From Streptomyces sp. NBC_01260 (GTDB taxonomy: Bacteria; Actinomycetota; Actinomycetes; Streptomycetales; Streptomycetaceae), in assembly GCF_036226405.1 (NCBI RefSeq), contig NZ_CP108464.1, positions 186,001 to 250,000 of the forward strand: DNA of 64,000 nucleotides, given 5' to 3'. This document shows positions 52,565 to 62,862 of the stretch, one piece after another. Each line of letters begins with the position of its first letter. Position 1 is the stretch's first letter. The translations under genes and the position numbers were made by a program. Below the pieces are notes generated by a model that saw only the letters and a program-made list of their open reading frames with translations, did not search any database and was not told the origin of the DNA.

Positions 52565-52700
52565 TCAGTGGGGCAGCCCGACAAGGTCTTCGCCGTTGCG
52601 ACGTTGCTGGATGACGACGGCGGCGGCGAGGAGGGCGCCCTGGGCTACGTTCCGCCAGAAGGTGTTGGCTCCTTCGACGGTGAGGCCGTTCAGGCCCTAC
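52565..52700 (-). pseudogene. Sugar ABC permease (RbsC/RhaP-like) C-terminal fragment
   Basis: The minus strand reads GLTVEGANTFWRNVAQGALL, then AAVVIQQRRNGEDLVGLPH and a stop, the last membrane helix and tail of ribose/rhamnose-type permeases. Upstream the match is lost. Confidence 0.6.
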
Positions 52701-53126
52701 GGCAAGCACCGTGCCCTCCACCGACCTTGCGGCCGACGAACCCACGACGGGAGATCAGCTCTGGTCCCGAGATACCTACCTCGACTCCAAAATCAAATAG
52801 GAAACCGATGAGGAGATAGTGGGCTACGAGCGGCACCTCGTCAAGCCCCGCAGAGCAGTCCGCCGCCGCGGCCCGTCGGCACGACAGGGGAACGAGGCTG
52901 AATCTCCATCGTTAGGCGCTTCGAACCACAGGAAGCGGGCTACACATTGAAGCGGTGACGGAATCGGCTGAGCCGCCAGGTCGACCGACCCCTGAAGGTT
53001 CACGTGCATGACTCCCAGAGGCGAGGATGAATCCTATAGGGAAATTGGTCAAAACCATTGACATGATCCGTCCGTGCCGGTGCACTTCTGCACAGTCCTC
53101 ACCCTCAAAGAAGGAGCCGCACGGCC
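52701..53126. other. Intergenic stretch before the GH95 gene
   Basis: No gene is recognised. Near its end, TTGACA at 53058-53063 could be a -35 element for the GH95 gene; TGGTCAAAACCA at 53046-53057 is a short dyad that might be an operator. Confidence 0.45.
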
Positions 53127-56100
53127 ATGTCCTCTCGTTTCCCTGTCCAGCCTCCCTCCGAGGGCAAAGACGGCATGTCGCGCCGTGGCGTCCTGCGCGC
53201 CGCGGCGTGCGGTGGCGCATTGGCCCTGACCCCTCTGGTCACCAATCCGACCTCGGCGTCCGCGGCATCGGGCGGCTCCCGGCCGGTTGCGACGAAGGCG
53301 GTGCGGCCCCCCGAGCTCGCCCGCCACTCCCTCTGGTACCGGCTCCCCGCCACGGACTGGCAGTCCCAGGCGCTGCCAATCGGCAATGGCAGGCTCGGCG
53401 CCATGCTCTTCGGCCGGCCCGACCACGAACGGATCCAGTTCAACGAGCAGAGTCTGTGGGGCGGAGTCAACGACTACGACAACGCGCTCGCCGGCCAGGG
53501 GGACGGTGCCTTCGACACGAGCATGACCGGCTTCGGGTCCTATCGTGCCTTTGGTGACGTCCTGCTCTCCTTCGGTGCCCGGCCGGAGGTCACCTCTCCC
53601 GGTGGTCCCTACCGGACTGCCCCGAACCAGGGCTTGGGCAATGCAGTCGACGGCGACCCGCGGACGAAATGGTGCATCGAAGCCCCGCCAAAGGAGGTCA
53701 TCTGGCAGGCCGCCCTCACCGCACCTGCCTCGGTGTCGGCCTACCGGCTCACGAGCGCCGAAGACGTCCCTGACCGGGACCCTCAGAACTGGACTTTCCA
53801 GGGCTCGGCGGACGGAACCGCATGGACCACACTCGACACCCGGTCGCTTCCAAGCCCCTTCGACAGCCGCAACCAGACCAGGGAGTTCACTTGCTCCAAC
53901 AGTTCGGCCCATACGTTCTACCGCTTCGTCTTCACGCCCCGCCCAGGAGTGAGCCACTTCCAGGTGGCCGAGATCGCCCTTGCCGGGGTCGACCTCGGCG
54001 GCCGGCACCTCCTGTACGTCTCCTCACCCTCCGGCCACGCCGACGGCTCCGGACGCGGGCACGACATCTCGCGGAGCATGGACGGGAACGGCTCCACGGT
54101 GTGGAGAGCGGCCGACGCAACCGGCGGAGCAGTGTGGCAAGGCGACCTCGAATCAGTTGCGACGGTCACCGGCTACAGCGTGACGGCTGCGCCTGACACC
54201 CCGCAAGAGGATCCCGGTTCGCTGACCCTCGAGGGTTGCGCCAACGGTCTGGACTGGACCCCACTCGACGAGCGCGCCCTCCAGCCTGCACTCCAGCGCG
54301 GTGAGCGTCGGCAGTTCACCATCGGCAAGCCCGGGGCTTTCACCCGCTACCGTCTGACGCTACGCCCGAAGTCCGGGTCCAAAGCCGTGCGCGTCGCCGA
54401 TGTCCGTCTCACCGGAACCGAGCTCGACACAGCGCAACTGGGCCCGGTCATCGAGTATCACCGTGCACTCGACCCCGAGTCCGGAATCCACACCACCCGG
54501 TTCGGGCCCCCCGGACAGAAGGTCCTGCGGGAGGCCTTCGCCAGCCGGTCCGCCGACCTGCTCGTCCTGCGCTACGAGGCCGAGCGCGCCGGCGCACTCG
54601 ACTGCGACATCGCACTCACCTCCGCACAGGACGCGCCCGCATCAGTCGATGCCGCAGCGGGGACCGTCCGATTCGGCGGCACCATGGGCAACGGCCTCAA
54701 GCATGCCGCCGTCCTCCGGGTGACCGACACCGACGGTTCCGTGACTGCCGCGGGTTCCCAACTGCGGGTTCGGTCGGCGACACGCATGACCCTGCTCCTC
54801 GATGCACGCACCGACTACAGACTTGACGCCGCCGCGAAGTGGCGCGGGCCGGACCCCCAGCCCGCCATCACGGCAGCCCTCGCCACCGCCTCCCGACGGT
54901 CCTACAAGGCGCTGCGCAAAGCACAACTCGCCGAGGCCGGCGCGGTGGCCTCGCGTGTCTCCGTGAACTGGGGGCGCACCGATGACGGGACCGCCGCACT
55001 CCCGACAGACGCGCGGCTTGCCCGTTACGGAGCCGGCAAGTCCGACCCCGGACTCGAGCAGAGCATGTTCGTCCTCGGCCGCTACCTGCTCCACAGCTCA
55101 TCGAGACCGGGCGGCCTGCCCGCGAACCTCCAAGGGCTCTGGAACGACAGCAACCAGCCGCCGTGGGCATCGGACTATCACACGAACATCAACGTCCAGA
55201 TGAACTACTGGGGCGCGGAGACGACGAACCTCAGCGAGAGCCACGAGGCACTTGTCGAGTTCGTGCGCCAGGTAGCGGTGCCCAGCCGCGTGGCGACCCG
55301 GAACGCGTTCGGCGCCGAAACCCGCGGCTGGACGGCCCGCACGAGCCAGAGCATCTTCGGAGGAAACGCCTGGGAATGGAACACCGTTGCCAGCGCCTGG
55401 TACGCGCAGCACCTGTACGAGCACTGGGCCTTCACCCAGGACCTCACGTACCTGCGCGACGTCGCCTATCCGATGATCAAGGAGATCTGCCAATTCTGGG
55501 AGGACCGGCTCGTCGAGAACGCGGCCGGTCAGCTCGTGTCCCCCAACGGGTGGTCGCCCGAACACGGTCCACGCGAGGACGGGGTGATGTACGACCAGCA
55601 GATCATCTGGGACCTCTTCGGCAACTACCTCGACTCCGCGGCGGTGCTCGACGTCGACCCCGACTACCAGGCCACCGTCGCCACCATGCAGAAGCGGCTC
55701 GCACCCAACAAGATCGGCCGGTGGGGCCAGCTCCAGGAATGGCAGACCGACCGCGACGACCCGAATGACATCCACCGCCACACCTCTCACTTGTTCGGGG
55801 TGTATCCGGGCCGTCAGATCACGCCCGACACGTCGCCCGAACTCGCGGCAGCAGCGCTCGTCTCGCTCAAGGCGCGGTGCGGCGAGAAGGAAGGCGTCCC
55901 GTTCAGCGAGGCCACCGTCACCGGTGACAGCCGGGGATCATGGACCTGGCCCTGGCGGGCCGCGCTGTTCGCGCGTCTCGGAGACGGCGAGCGCGCGCGG
56001 TACATGGTCCGGGGTCTCCTGCGGTACAACACGGGGGCGAACCTGTTCTGCAAGATCCCTCCGTTCCAGATGGACGGCAACTTCGGCATCACCGGCGCGA

Positions 56101-56354
56101 TCGCCGAAATGCTCCTGCAGAGCCACGAGAAGGTCATTCACCTCCTGCCGGCGCTCCCGAAGGACTGGGCCGACGGCTCGTTCTCGGGTCTGCGGGCCCG
56201 CGGCGGCTACGAGGTCAGCTGCACCTGGCGGAGCGGGCGTGTCACGGACTTCACCATCGTGGCCGACCGGGCGCACAACCGGGACAAGGTTGCCGTCCGC
56301 GTCAACAACAAGGTGGTCTGGGTCAAGCCGGTGAAAACCCGCCGCGGCAACTGA
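53127..56354 (+). CDS. GH95 alpha-L-fucosidase family enzyme split by two discoidin-like inserts
   Basis: 1075 residues with a Tat-like signal (MSRRGVLRAAACGG near 17-30). The GH95 N-terminal domain starts at WYRLPATDWQSQALPIGNGR (about 68) and is broken near 155 by two tandem F5/8-type-C-like modules (about 157-292 and 293-430: GNAVDGDPRTKW, FQVAEIAL; SMDGNGSTVW, VRVADVRL), then continues. The (alpha/alpha)6 barrel has HTNINVQMNYWGAE near 684, SPEHGP near 808 and QMDGNFG near 978, which hold the Asn, Glu and Asp used by this family. It should release fucose or galactose from plant or mucin glycans outside the cell. The start has GGAG ten bases upstream. Confidence 0.88.
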   Translation: MSSRFPVQPPSEGKDGMSRRGVLRAAACGGALALTPLVTNPTSASAASGGSRPVATKAVRPPELARHSLWYRLPATDWQSQALPIGNGRLGAMLFGRPDHERIQFNEQSLWGGVNDYDNALAGQGDGAFDTSMTGFGSYRAFGDVLLSFGARPEVTSPGGPYRTAPNQGLGNAVDGDPRTKWCIEAPPKEVIWQAALTAPASVSAYRLTSAEDVPDRDPQNWTFQGSADGTAWTTLDTRSLPSPFDSRNQTREFTCSNSSAHTFYRFVFTPRPGVSHFQVAEIALAGVDLGGRHLLYVSSPSGHADGSGRGHDISRSMDGNGSTVWRAADATGGAVWQGDLESVATVTGYSVTAAPDTPQEDPGSLTLEGCANGLDWTPLDERALQPALQRGERRQFTIGKPGAFTRYRLTLRPKSGSKAVRVADVRLTGTELDTAQLGPVIEYHRALDPESGIHTTRFGPPGQKVLREAFASRSADLLVLRYEAERAGALDCDIALTSAQDAPASVDAAAGTVRFGGTMGNGLKHAAVLRVTDTDGSVTAAGSQLRVRSATRMTLLLDARTDYRLDAAAKWRGPDPQPAITAALATASRRSYKALRKAQLAEAGAVASRVSVNWGRTDDGTAALPTDARLARYGAGKSDPGLEQSMFVLGRYLLHSSSRPGGLPANLQGLWNDSNQPPWASDYHTNINVQMNYWGAETTNLSESHEALVEFVRQVAVPSRVATRNAFGAETRGWTARTSQSIFGGNAWEWNTVASAWYAQHLYEHWAFTQDLTYLRDVAYPMIKEICQFWEDRLVENAAGQLVSPNGWSPEHGPREDGVMYDQQIIWDLFGNYLDSAAVLDVDPDYQATVATMQKRLAPNKIGRWGQLQEWQTDRDDPNDIHRHTSHLFGVYPGRQITPDTSPELAAAALVSLKARCGEKEGVPFSEATVTGDSRGSWTWPWRAALFARLGDGERARYMVRGLLRYNTGANLFCKIPPFQMDGNFGITGAIAEMLLQSHEKVIHLLPALPKDWADGSFSGLRARGGYEVSCTWRSGRVTDFTIVADRAHNRDKVAVRVNNKVVWVKPVKTRRGN

Positions 56355-56373
56355 CCCCGACGCCCTCATGTGC

Positions 56374-56422
56374 AGGCCCTGTGTCCGTGGACGCCGTCCG
56401 ACATCCACGGACACAGGGCCTG
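56374..56422. terminator. Long perfect hairpin after the GH95 gene
   Basis: CAGGCCCTGTGTCCGTGGA (56374-56392) pairs over all 19 bases with TCCACGGACACAGGGCCTG (56404-56422) around an 11-base loop, 20 bases after the stop. A strong factor-independent-type terminator without T-run. Confidence 0.9.
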
Positions 56423-56880
56423 CCATCCGATGAACGGAGTGGACCTGCCTGCCGGCGAGTGCCACTCACGGCCTCGACCTCTGGCGCACTCTCTCTCTTG
56501 AGTCCGTCGTGCGAAATCGACACCGGCCGGGTGCGGTTGCCTGGTGGGAAGGACGGTCGAGGAGGCGACCACGACGCCTCGACTGCGGTGCTGTCGGTGA
56601 CGTCCACCAGGTGGAAGGTCACACGCGCGGTGCTCTGTTCCAGACCGCCGGAGCTCACGGTGCCTGCGCCCTGGTCCAGGTCGAACGAGGCGAATGCCCG
56701 CGCCTTCGCGTGAGTACCACTCGATCGGTCAACCGCCCCTGCCCACTCCTCTGCTATCGCACCCCCACTCGAAGCCGCGGCCTCGGTCGTGCGGCGCTAC
56801 GGGCACAGCCGCCGCCCCGCCCGCGATGGGCACTTGACAGCCTAGCTGCTATATCGCCAGGCTCCATACTGCGTCACTCC
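56423..56880. other. Intergenic stretch with a possible carbohydrate-module remnant
   Basis: The minus strand in 56560-56710 reads FASFDLDQGAG and ARVTFHLVDV, like part of a carbohydrate-binding module, without start, stop or length to be a gene. TTGACA near 56835 precedes the next gene. Otherwise nothing is recognised. Confidence 0.4.
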
Positions 56881-58884
56881 ATGCCCGCTTCACGGCCGGT
56901 GCCCGACGACCGAAAGTCCGAACAGGTGACCTCACGCTATGTCCTGCGCCTGCAGGTGGATCCCGCCGCCGACCCGGCCGGAGTCGGCGACCGGCTGCTT
57001 GCCATGGCGCGCAGTGCGCGCGCCGAGGAGATCTGCGTGTTCCTCTTCGGCATGGAATACAACGACGGTCACGACAGCCTCGACCGGATCGACCACTGGT
57101 TGACCGCCACGCGTCCCTGGCGCACCATGCTCCGTGCCGAGGGCATCGCGGTGAGCCTCAACCCCGGCCACACCGTCGGCCACAGCGACTGGGCCCGCTC
57201 GTTGGCCCCGGACCAGGCATGGCAACGGATGACCGACCAGTCCGGGAAGACCGCCGCCGCCCAGGTGTGCCCTCTGGACCCTGCATGGCGCGCGTACTAC
57301 GCCGAGACGCTGTGCCGCTACGCAGCCGAGGACGTCGACGCGGTGTGGATCGAGGACGACATCCGGCTGCACAACCACCGGCCTCTGGACTGGGGGGGCT
57401 GCTTCTGCGAACTGCACCTGGCCGAGTTCACGCGCCGCACCGGTATCGCCACCACCCGGGAGGAGCTGGTCGCCGCCTGTACCGCACCGGGCGAACCCCA
57501 CGCATGGCGTGGTCGGTGGCTGGACTTCTGGGATGCCACGCAGCGCGAGCTGCTCACGTCCTGGCGCGACATCCTGGGGGACCGGCTGGGCCTGATGTCC
57601 TCGCGCATCGATCAGCACGCCGCCGAAGGGCGCGACTGGTCGGCGTGGCTCGAACTGCCCGGTCTGCACCGCCCGCACTTCTGGGCCTACTCCGACACGG
57701 GAGGCACTGAACTGCCTTACGCCTCAATTCAGTTCGACATGCAGCGCTCGGTGCAGCCGGACGCGGTCCGCATCCTTCCGGAGATCGAGTGCTGGCCGTA
57801 CGGGCAGTGGAACAAGTCGTTCCGGCAGACCGCCGCGCAGATGTCGCTGGCCCATGTGCTCGGCTGTGACGGGCTGGCGATCAGCCTGTACGACTTCCTC
57901 GGCAACCACCCGGACGACGAACCGCGCCGGGCGGGCTTCCTCGCCCAGTGGCGCGACACGTTCGACTGGCTCTCCAAGACGTTCCCCAAGTCCTTGCGGA
58001 CCGTCGGTATCGGCCTTCCATGGTCACAGGCGACCGGCCGGCGGGTCCACACCGAGACGGCTCGCTGGCAGTCGCTCGTCGTGGAGCAGGCCGGATGGGC
58101 CGGCCTGCTCGGCGCCACCGGCCATGCGGTGACCGGTCGCGGCGGCGCTAGGGTCAACGCCCTGTCCGGGGACACCGCCTGGGCCTTCGACGACGCCGAA
58201 CTGCGCGAGTGGCTGAGCGGCGGGCTCCTGCTGGATTCCGTGGCCGCGCGCATCCTCTTCGAACGGGGTTACGGCCCCTTGATCGGTGTGACCTCTGTCC
58301 GCTCCGCGCCCGAGGGGTACGTCCGCGAGGTGTGCACGGACCCCGAGTTCTCGTTGCGGCAGGGATGCCTGATCTCCCTCGACGTGGAGAGCTACGACCG
58401 CGCGGATCTCACACACGTGGAACACCTTCCGGAGGCACGCGTGGCGAGCGTCGTGCACGATCAACTCGGGCGTGTGACGGGCCCCGGCCTGATCCTCCAC
58501 AACAACGACCTCGGCGGCCGCATCGCGGTCGTCCCGTGGCCCGCGCACACGGCGGACCACGTACGGATGAACCCGCAGCGAGCTGTCCAGCTCAGTGCCG
58601 TCCTCGACTGGATCTCCGACGCGTCCCATGCACGAGCCACGGGCCATCCCTGGTTGGTGACACAAGCACTCACAGATGAGCGCACTTGGTGCGTGGTCAT
58701 CTGGAACGCGTCTCCGGATGAGGCGGACGACATCCGGGTCCGGCTTCCCGTCGGCATGCCGGAGCCGGCTACGGCCGTCCAGGTCACCGCGCGCGGCACT
58801 CGCATTCCCGTGGGCTGGAGAGATGGCCGTGTCATCCTCGAACAGCCCCTGGGCCAGTGGGAGTACGTGGTGCTGAGCACCTAG
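56881..58884 (+). CDS. Predicted glycosidase-like TIM-barrel protein of unknown specificity
   Basis: 667 residues, no signal peptide, so probably cytosolic. Residues about 15-390 have the look of a TIM-barrel glycosidase: EICVFLFGMEYNDGHDSLDR, VSLNPGHTVGHSDW, DVDAVWIEDDIRLHNHRPLD near 155-175 (candidate acids), LGLMSSRIDQHAAEG and RILPEIECWPYGQWNKSFRQ near 297-316 (a Glu-rich strand). Residues about 395-560 look like a GATase-fold trimerisation domain, and the end like a beta-sandwich (WCVVIWNASPDEADDIRVRL). I cannot name the family. The ATG at 56881 lacks a good ribosome site; a GTG near residue 16 is an alternative. It lies between two secreted glycan enzymes on the same strand. Confidence 0.7.
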   Translation: MPASRPVPDDRKSEQVTSRYVLRLQVDPAADPAGVGDRLLAMARSARAEEICVFLFGMEYNDGHDSLDRIDHWLTATRPWRTMLRAEGIAVSLNPGHTVGHSDWARSLAPDQAWQRMTDQSGKTAAAQVCPLDPAWRAYYAETLCRYAAEDVDAVWIEDDIRLHNHRPLDWGGCFCELHLAEFTRRTGIATTREELVAACTAPGEPHAWRGRWLDFWDATQRELLTSWRDILGDRLGLMSSRIDQHAAEGRDWSAWLELPGLHRPHFWAYSDTGGTELPYASIQFDMQRSVQPDAVRILPEIECWPYGQWNKSFRQTAAQMSLAHVLGCDGLAISLYDFLGNHPDDEPRRAGFLAQWRDTFDWLSKTFPKSLRTVGIGLPWSQATGRRVHTETARWQSLVVEQAGWAGLLGATGHAVTGRGGARVNALSGDTAWAFDDAELREWLSGGLLLDSVAARILFERGYGPLIGVTSVRSAPEGYVREVCTDPEFSLRQGCLISLDVESYDRADLTHVEHLPEARVASVVHDQLGRVTGPGLILHNNDLGGRIAVVPWPAHTADHVRMNPQRAVQLSAVLDWISDASHARATGHPWLVTQALTDERTWCVVIWNASPDEADDIRVRLPVGMPEPATAVQVTARGTRIPVGWRDGRVILEQPLGQWEYVVLST

Positions 58885-59177
58885 AACTGACTGATCTGCC
58901 CCACCACGGCATCGGCCGACTCAGCCGGTGTCACCATCGAGGCCTTGGCCGCTGCCGACGGATCTCGCTATTTCCTAGGCCCTCTCCATCAGATACCGGA
59001 CCTCTACGGGACAGACCCATGTCACGGAGACACATACGTGGAGCCATCCCCGGCGTGGCGCCCAACGCCCTCGTCACGACGCCTCCGGCGGGCAGCGACG
59101 GGGAATCCCGCTGCGGCCGGGAATACGTCGCGAGCCCGTACGTACTGGCCACTTCACCGCGAGAGAATCGAGCGTTC

Positions 59178-61148
59178 ATGAGACACCTTCTGAGGCATGG
59201 CCTGGCCTTCATGTGTTCCCTCATGCTGGTGGCCGGGGCCTCGTCGGCCGCCACCGCGGCGGGCGGTGAGGGCCGCAGGGTTCATCACGTCGACTGCCGG
59301 TCGACCGATGGGCCTGCGAACGGGGCACCCGCCCACCCGTGGCACACTCTGGATCAGGTCAACTCCCTCTCCCTCGGCGCCGGTGACCGGCTTCTGTTCG
59401 CTCGCGGCTCACGGTGTACGGGCACGCTGACTCCGCAGGGCGCCGGGCGGCCCGGCCATCCGCTCGTCATCGGCGCATACGGCGAGGGGGCCAAGCCGGT
59501 GATCGACGGTGCCGGAGCCCCGGACACCGTCCTGCTCCACAACACCGAGTGGGTGGAGGTCTCCGGCCTGGAGATCACCAACGCGGGGAACCCCGCCCAC
59601 AACAAACGCGGTGTCCACGTTCTGCTCGACGACTACGGCACCGGCACGCACTACCGGTTGACGGATCTCGACATACACGACGTGCTCGGCGACGACACGA
59701 AGCACACCGGCGGCTCGGCGGGCATCCTCTTCTCCGTCACCGGCTCCAAGGTGGAGACGCGGTTCGACGACGTCCGCGTGGAGGGCAACACCCTGCGGAC
59801 CGTGGACCGGGAGGGCATCTACTTCGCGTCCAGCTGGAACAACCGGCCCGCGATCACCGACTACGACCCGACCGGCCCCCGGTGGCTGGCCGCCACCCGT
59901 GTCGTCGTCCGCGGCAACACCCTGGAGGACCTGGGCGGCGACGGCATCGTCATGACCGCCACGGACGGCGCTCTGGTGGAGCGGAACACTGTCCGCGGCT
60001 TCCAGCGGCGCTCTGCCGGATACAACGCCGGGATCTGGCCGTGGAACGCCGACCACACCGTTTTCCAGTACAACGACGTTTCCGGCGGTGAGACGACTCG
60101 AGACGGTATGGCGTACGACGTGGACGAGGGTTCCTTCGGCACGGTGTTCCAGTACAACTACAGCCACGACAACGTCGGCGGCTTCTTCCTCGTCTGCACT
60201 GCAGGCGGCACTCTCGGCGACGCGGTGATCCGCTACAACATCAGCCAGAACGACCGGTTCCGGGGCATAGAAACCTGCTCCGGGTCCTTCGACGACGTGC
60301 GCTTCCTCAACAACACGATCTACATCGCCCCCGGCATCTCCCAGACCGTCGTGAACGAGAACACCGCCCAACGACACGACATCGCGTTCCGCAACAACGT
60401 GGTCGTGAAGGAAGGAGCAGGCACGGCGACATTCACCCTGCGCTCCGGCGGGGTGACTGTGTCGGACAACGTGCTGCACAACGTCACGGGCGCGCCCGCG
60501 AATCCGGGTGGAGGCACATCCGATCCGCTGCTGACAGGCCGGGGCACGGCCACGGGGATCGCAGACGCGGGCACGGCGTACGAACTGCACGTGGACTCCC
60601 CCGCACTGGGTGCCGGTGCCGCAATCCCCGACATCGGCGACCGCGACTTCTCCGGAAACCCAGTCCTTCCCGGCACGACCCCCAGTATCGGCGCCTACAA
60701 CGGGCCAGGTGTCGAAGGCGCGCGTCCCACTCCGGTGGAGGCTCCACCGCTCCCCCCACTGCTCTCCAACGGCGGCTTCGAGAACGAACTCACGGGTTGG
60801 GCGACACGCAACGCGGCATCCGTCGCCGAGGCCCACGAAGGAACAGGGGCGGCCCGGCTCACCGCACCCGCCGACGGCTTCGCCACGGCGGAACAGTACG
60901 TGACGGGCCTACACCCCGCCACACGCTACGTCCTCTCGGCCTGGATCAGGAACGACGGCGGGTCCACGGCTCTGGGCGCCAAGGGCTTCGGAGGAGTCGC
61001 CACTTCCGTCTTGGTCTCGGGCATCAAATGGACGCTCGCCTCAGTGGAGTTCACCACCGGCCCATCCGGCAGTACGGCAACGGTCTTCTGCTACCGGGAG
61101 CAGCCCGGCACAGCGGTCTGCGACGGCATGGCCCTGCGCGCACTCTGA
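59178..61148 (+). CDS. Secreted right-handed parallel beta-helix protein with C-terminal carbohydrate module
   Basis: 656 residues from the ATG at 59178 (weak ribosome site). A Sec signal peptide (cut after ATAAG near residue 28) is followed by a pectate-lyase-like beta-helix: repeated Asn-rich turns such as VVVRGNTLEDLGGDGIVM, VFQYNDVSGG, VFQYNYSHDNVGGFFLV and RFLNNTIYIAP (about 30-490). A C-terminal galactose-binding-like module (about 510-655; LLSNGGFENELTGWATRNA) is of the CBM4/9 or CBM32 kind. The family includes lyases and galactosidases; no catalytic residues are assignable. It belongs with the GH95 gene to a glycan-degrading group. Confidence 0.82.
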   Translation: MRHLLRHGLAFMCSLMLVAGASSAATAAGGEGRRVHHVDCRSTDGPANGAPAHPWHTLDQVNSLSLGAGDRLLFARGSRCTGTLTPQGAGRPGHPLVIGAYGEGAKPVIDGAGAPDTVLLHNTEWVEVSGLEITNAGNPAHNKRGVHVLLDDYGTGTHYRLTDLDIHDVLGDDTKHTGGSAGILFSVTGSKVETRFDDVRVEGNTLRTVDREGIYFASSWNNRPAITDYDPTGPRWLAATRVVVRGNTLEDLGGDGIVMTATDGALVERNTVRGFQRRSAGYNAGIWPWNADHTVFQYNDVSGGETTRDGMAYDVDEGSFGTVFQYNYSHDNVGGFFLVCTAGGTLGDAVIRYNISQNDRFRGIETCSGSFDDVRFLNNTIYIAPGISQTVVNENTAQRHDIAFRNNVVVKEGAGTATFTLRSGGVTVSDNVLHNVTGAPANPGGGTSDPLLTGRGTATGIADAGTAYELHVDSPALGAGAAIPDIGDRDFSGNPVLPGTTPSIGAYNGPGVEGARPTPVEAPPLPPLLSNGGFENELTGWATRNAASVAEAHEGTGAARLTAPADGFATAEQYVTGLHPATRYVLSAWIRNDGGSTALGAKGFGGVATSVLVSGIKWTLASVEFTTGPSGSTATVFCYREQPGTAVCDGMALRAL

Positions 61149-61431
61149 CTGAGCGAAGCCATCGGCCACCGGCTCCCACCCGGCCGGCAGCGGCCTTCCG
61201 GCGTGGGGATACGGGATCCGGCGGATTTCCCGACCGGCGGGACCGGGAGTAGGGCCGTGTTCCAGCGGTGAGGCGGCCGCCCGTCGCCACCACCCATCTC
61301 CAGTTCAGAGGCAGCCTCCTACCGGGGTCCCCTGCGGTCATCTCCGGAGTTTCACCCCAAGCTGTGACACTTCGTCATCCATTCAGGAGTCGGGTAGGTT
61401 CCGACGCCACAAGTGCCTAATATGAGCTCGT

Positions 61432-62862
61432 GTGTCCAGAACTTCCCCCATACCCCCCGCACGTACTGGGGCTCGCCGTGCAACGCTGACGGCGCTCATG
61501 ATTGCGTCGTCGGCCGGTCTCGCGATTACCTCTCTCGGCGCCTCCGGGGCGGTGGCGGCTGAGAAGAAGCATCCGATCACGATTGCGGTCACGACCGATC
61601 CGGCACTGCCACTGCCGAATGACAACGGCGCGGCGTATATCGCCGAGGTCAAATAGAGCGTGAGCGCTGCGGCGGAGTTGTGGAGCGACGAGTCCGACGG
61701 AAACGTCGAGTTCTCGATCGAGGCCACGCGTTGGGTGCCCGGTCTCGGGACGTGCGACGGCGATCGTGGGCACGCCCGTAGCGAGGTGTCAAAGGCCGTC
61801 GGCTTCACCGGCGGTCCTCGTAAGCACCTGATCGTGGCAGTCGGCAACTGCACCGGCGGCTCCGCCACGGGCTCGGTGACCAGCGGTCCCGACAGCGGCG
61901 GGGCCATCTACGTACCCGGTCTCGGGAGCGGTGGCACCTACGCCCACGAACTCGGGCACAACCTCGGCTTCGGTCACGCCGGCGTGCTCGTCTGCCCAGA
62001 TGGCATCGTCGACGGCTCGCTGACGGCTGACTGGGGCGAGAAGGGCACATGCAAGGGCTCGGAGTACGGCGACGCGTGGGACGTCCAGGGGGCAACGCGC
62101 TCGTGGATGTTCAAACCGCTCTCCAGCCCGAACCGCATCCGGTTGGGCTGGCTCCCTGCGGATCGCTACGAGGTGGTCAAGGGTGCCGGCGTCAACCAGA
62201 AGGTGACGATCCGCTCGCGCGACAACGAGTCGGGCCTCGTCGCTGTACAGGCGACAGATCCGACCACTGGGCGCACGTTCTACGTCGAACTGAGCCAACC
62301 GGTCGACCGCGACAAGGGCATCGAAGACCCGGACGGACGCATCACCGAAGCAGAGGGAGCGAAGCTTCGACGCGGCTACGGCGTGCGCATCCTGCGCTAC
62401 GTCGGCAAGGGGACCTCGGCCATGGTCGTGCCCACCGCTGCCGGCAGCGACGGCGTGCGCAACCTGTACTGGTCGGCCGGTGAGACGTTCGAGACCACCG
62501 AGGCCGGGCTGCGCATCGAGATCGTCAGTAACGATGGCGGGCAGGCGACGCTGCGGATCGGAACCACGGCCAACGGCGAAGAACCGCTCCGGGCGCCTGC
62601 ACCGGCGGTCGCCGGTCTCGACGAGGACACCCCCGCCCACGGCGACGCGGGCGACCCGGCCGACACCGCCACCGCAGACCCCGCACCCGCCGCTGATGCG
62701 GCGGCCGAGAAGCCGACCGACACAACGACTGAAGCTTCGACGCCCAACCTCGCCTCGTCGGGTACCGATCTCTCGATCGGCGTCCTCGGGCTCGTGCTGG
62801 TCTGCGCCGGTGCCGGCGCCTTCATGATCGGCCGGTCACGCCTCGTGCGCACCCGGCGCTGA
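61432..62862 (+). pseudogene. Secreted zinc metalloprotease gene with an in-frame amber codon
   Basis: A single reading frame of 476 codons is interrupted only by TAG at 61654-61656, after AAYIAEVK; the next codons (SVSAAAELWSDES) continue the same protein. One C-to-T change from CAG would explain it. Before it lies a signal peptide (residues about 18-43); after it GTYAHELGHNLGFGHAG gives the HExxHxxGxxH zinc site, then a repeat-like beta region, a Thr/Ala/Asp linker and a C-terminal SSGTDLSIGVLGLVLVCAGA membrane anchor with Arg tail. Resembles reprolysin-type peptidases on the surface. It may be a recent nonsense mutation, a read-through case or a sequencing error. Confidence 0.82.

Noticed and set aside
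56509..56880. Extension of the TIM-barrel gene upstream
   Set aside because: The region reads as a carbohydrate-module remnant on the other strand and adds no domain.
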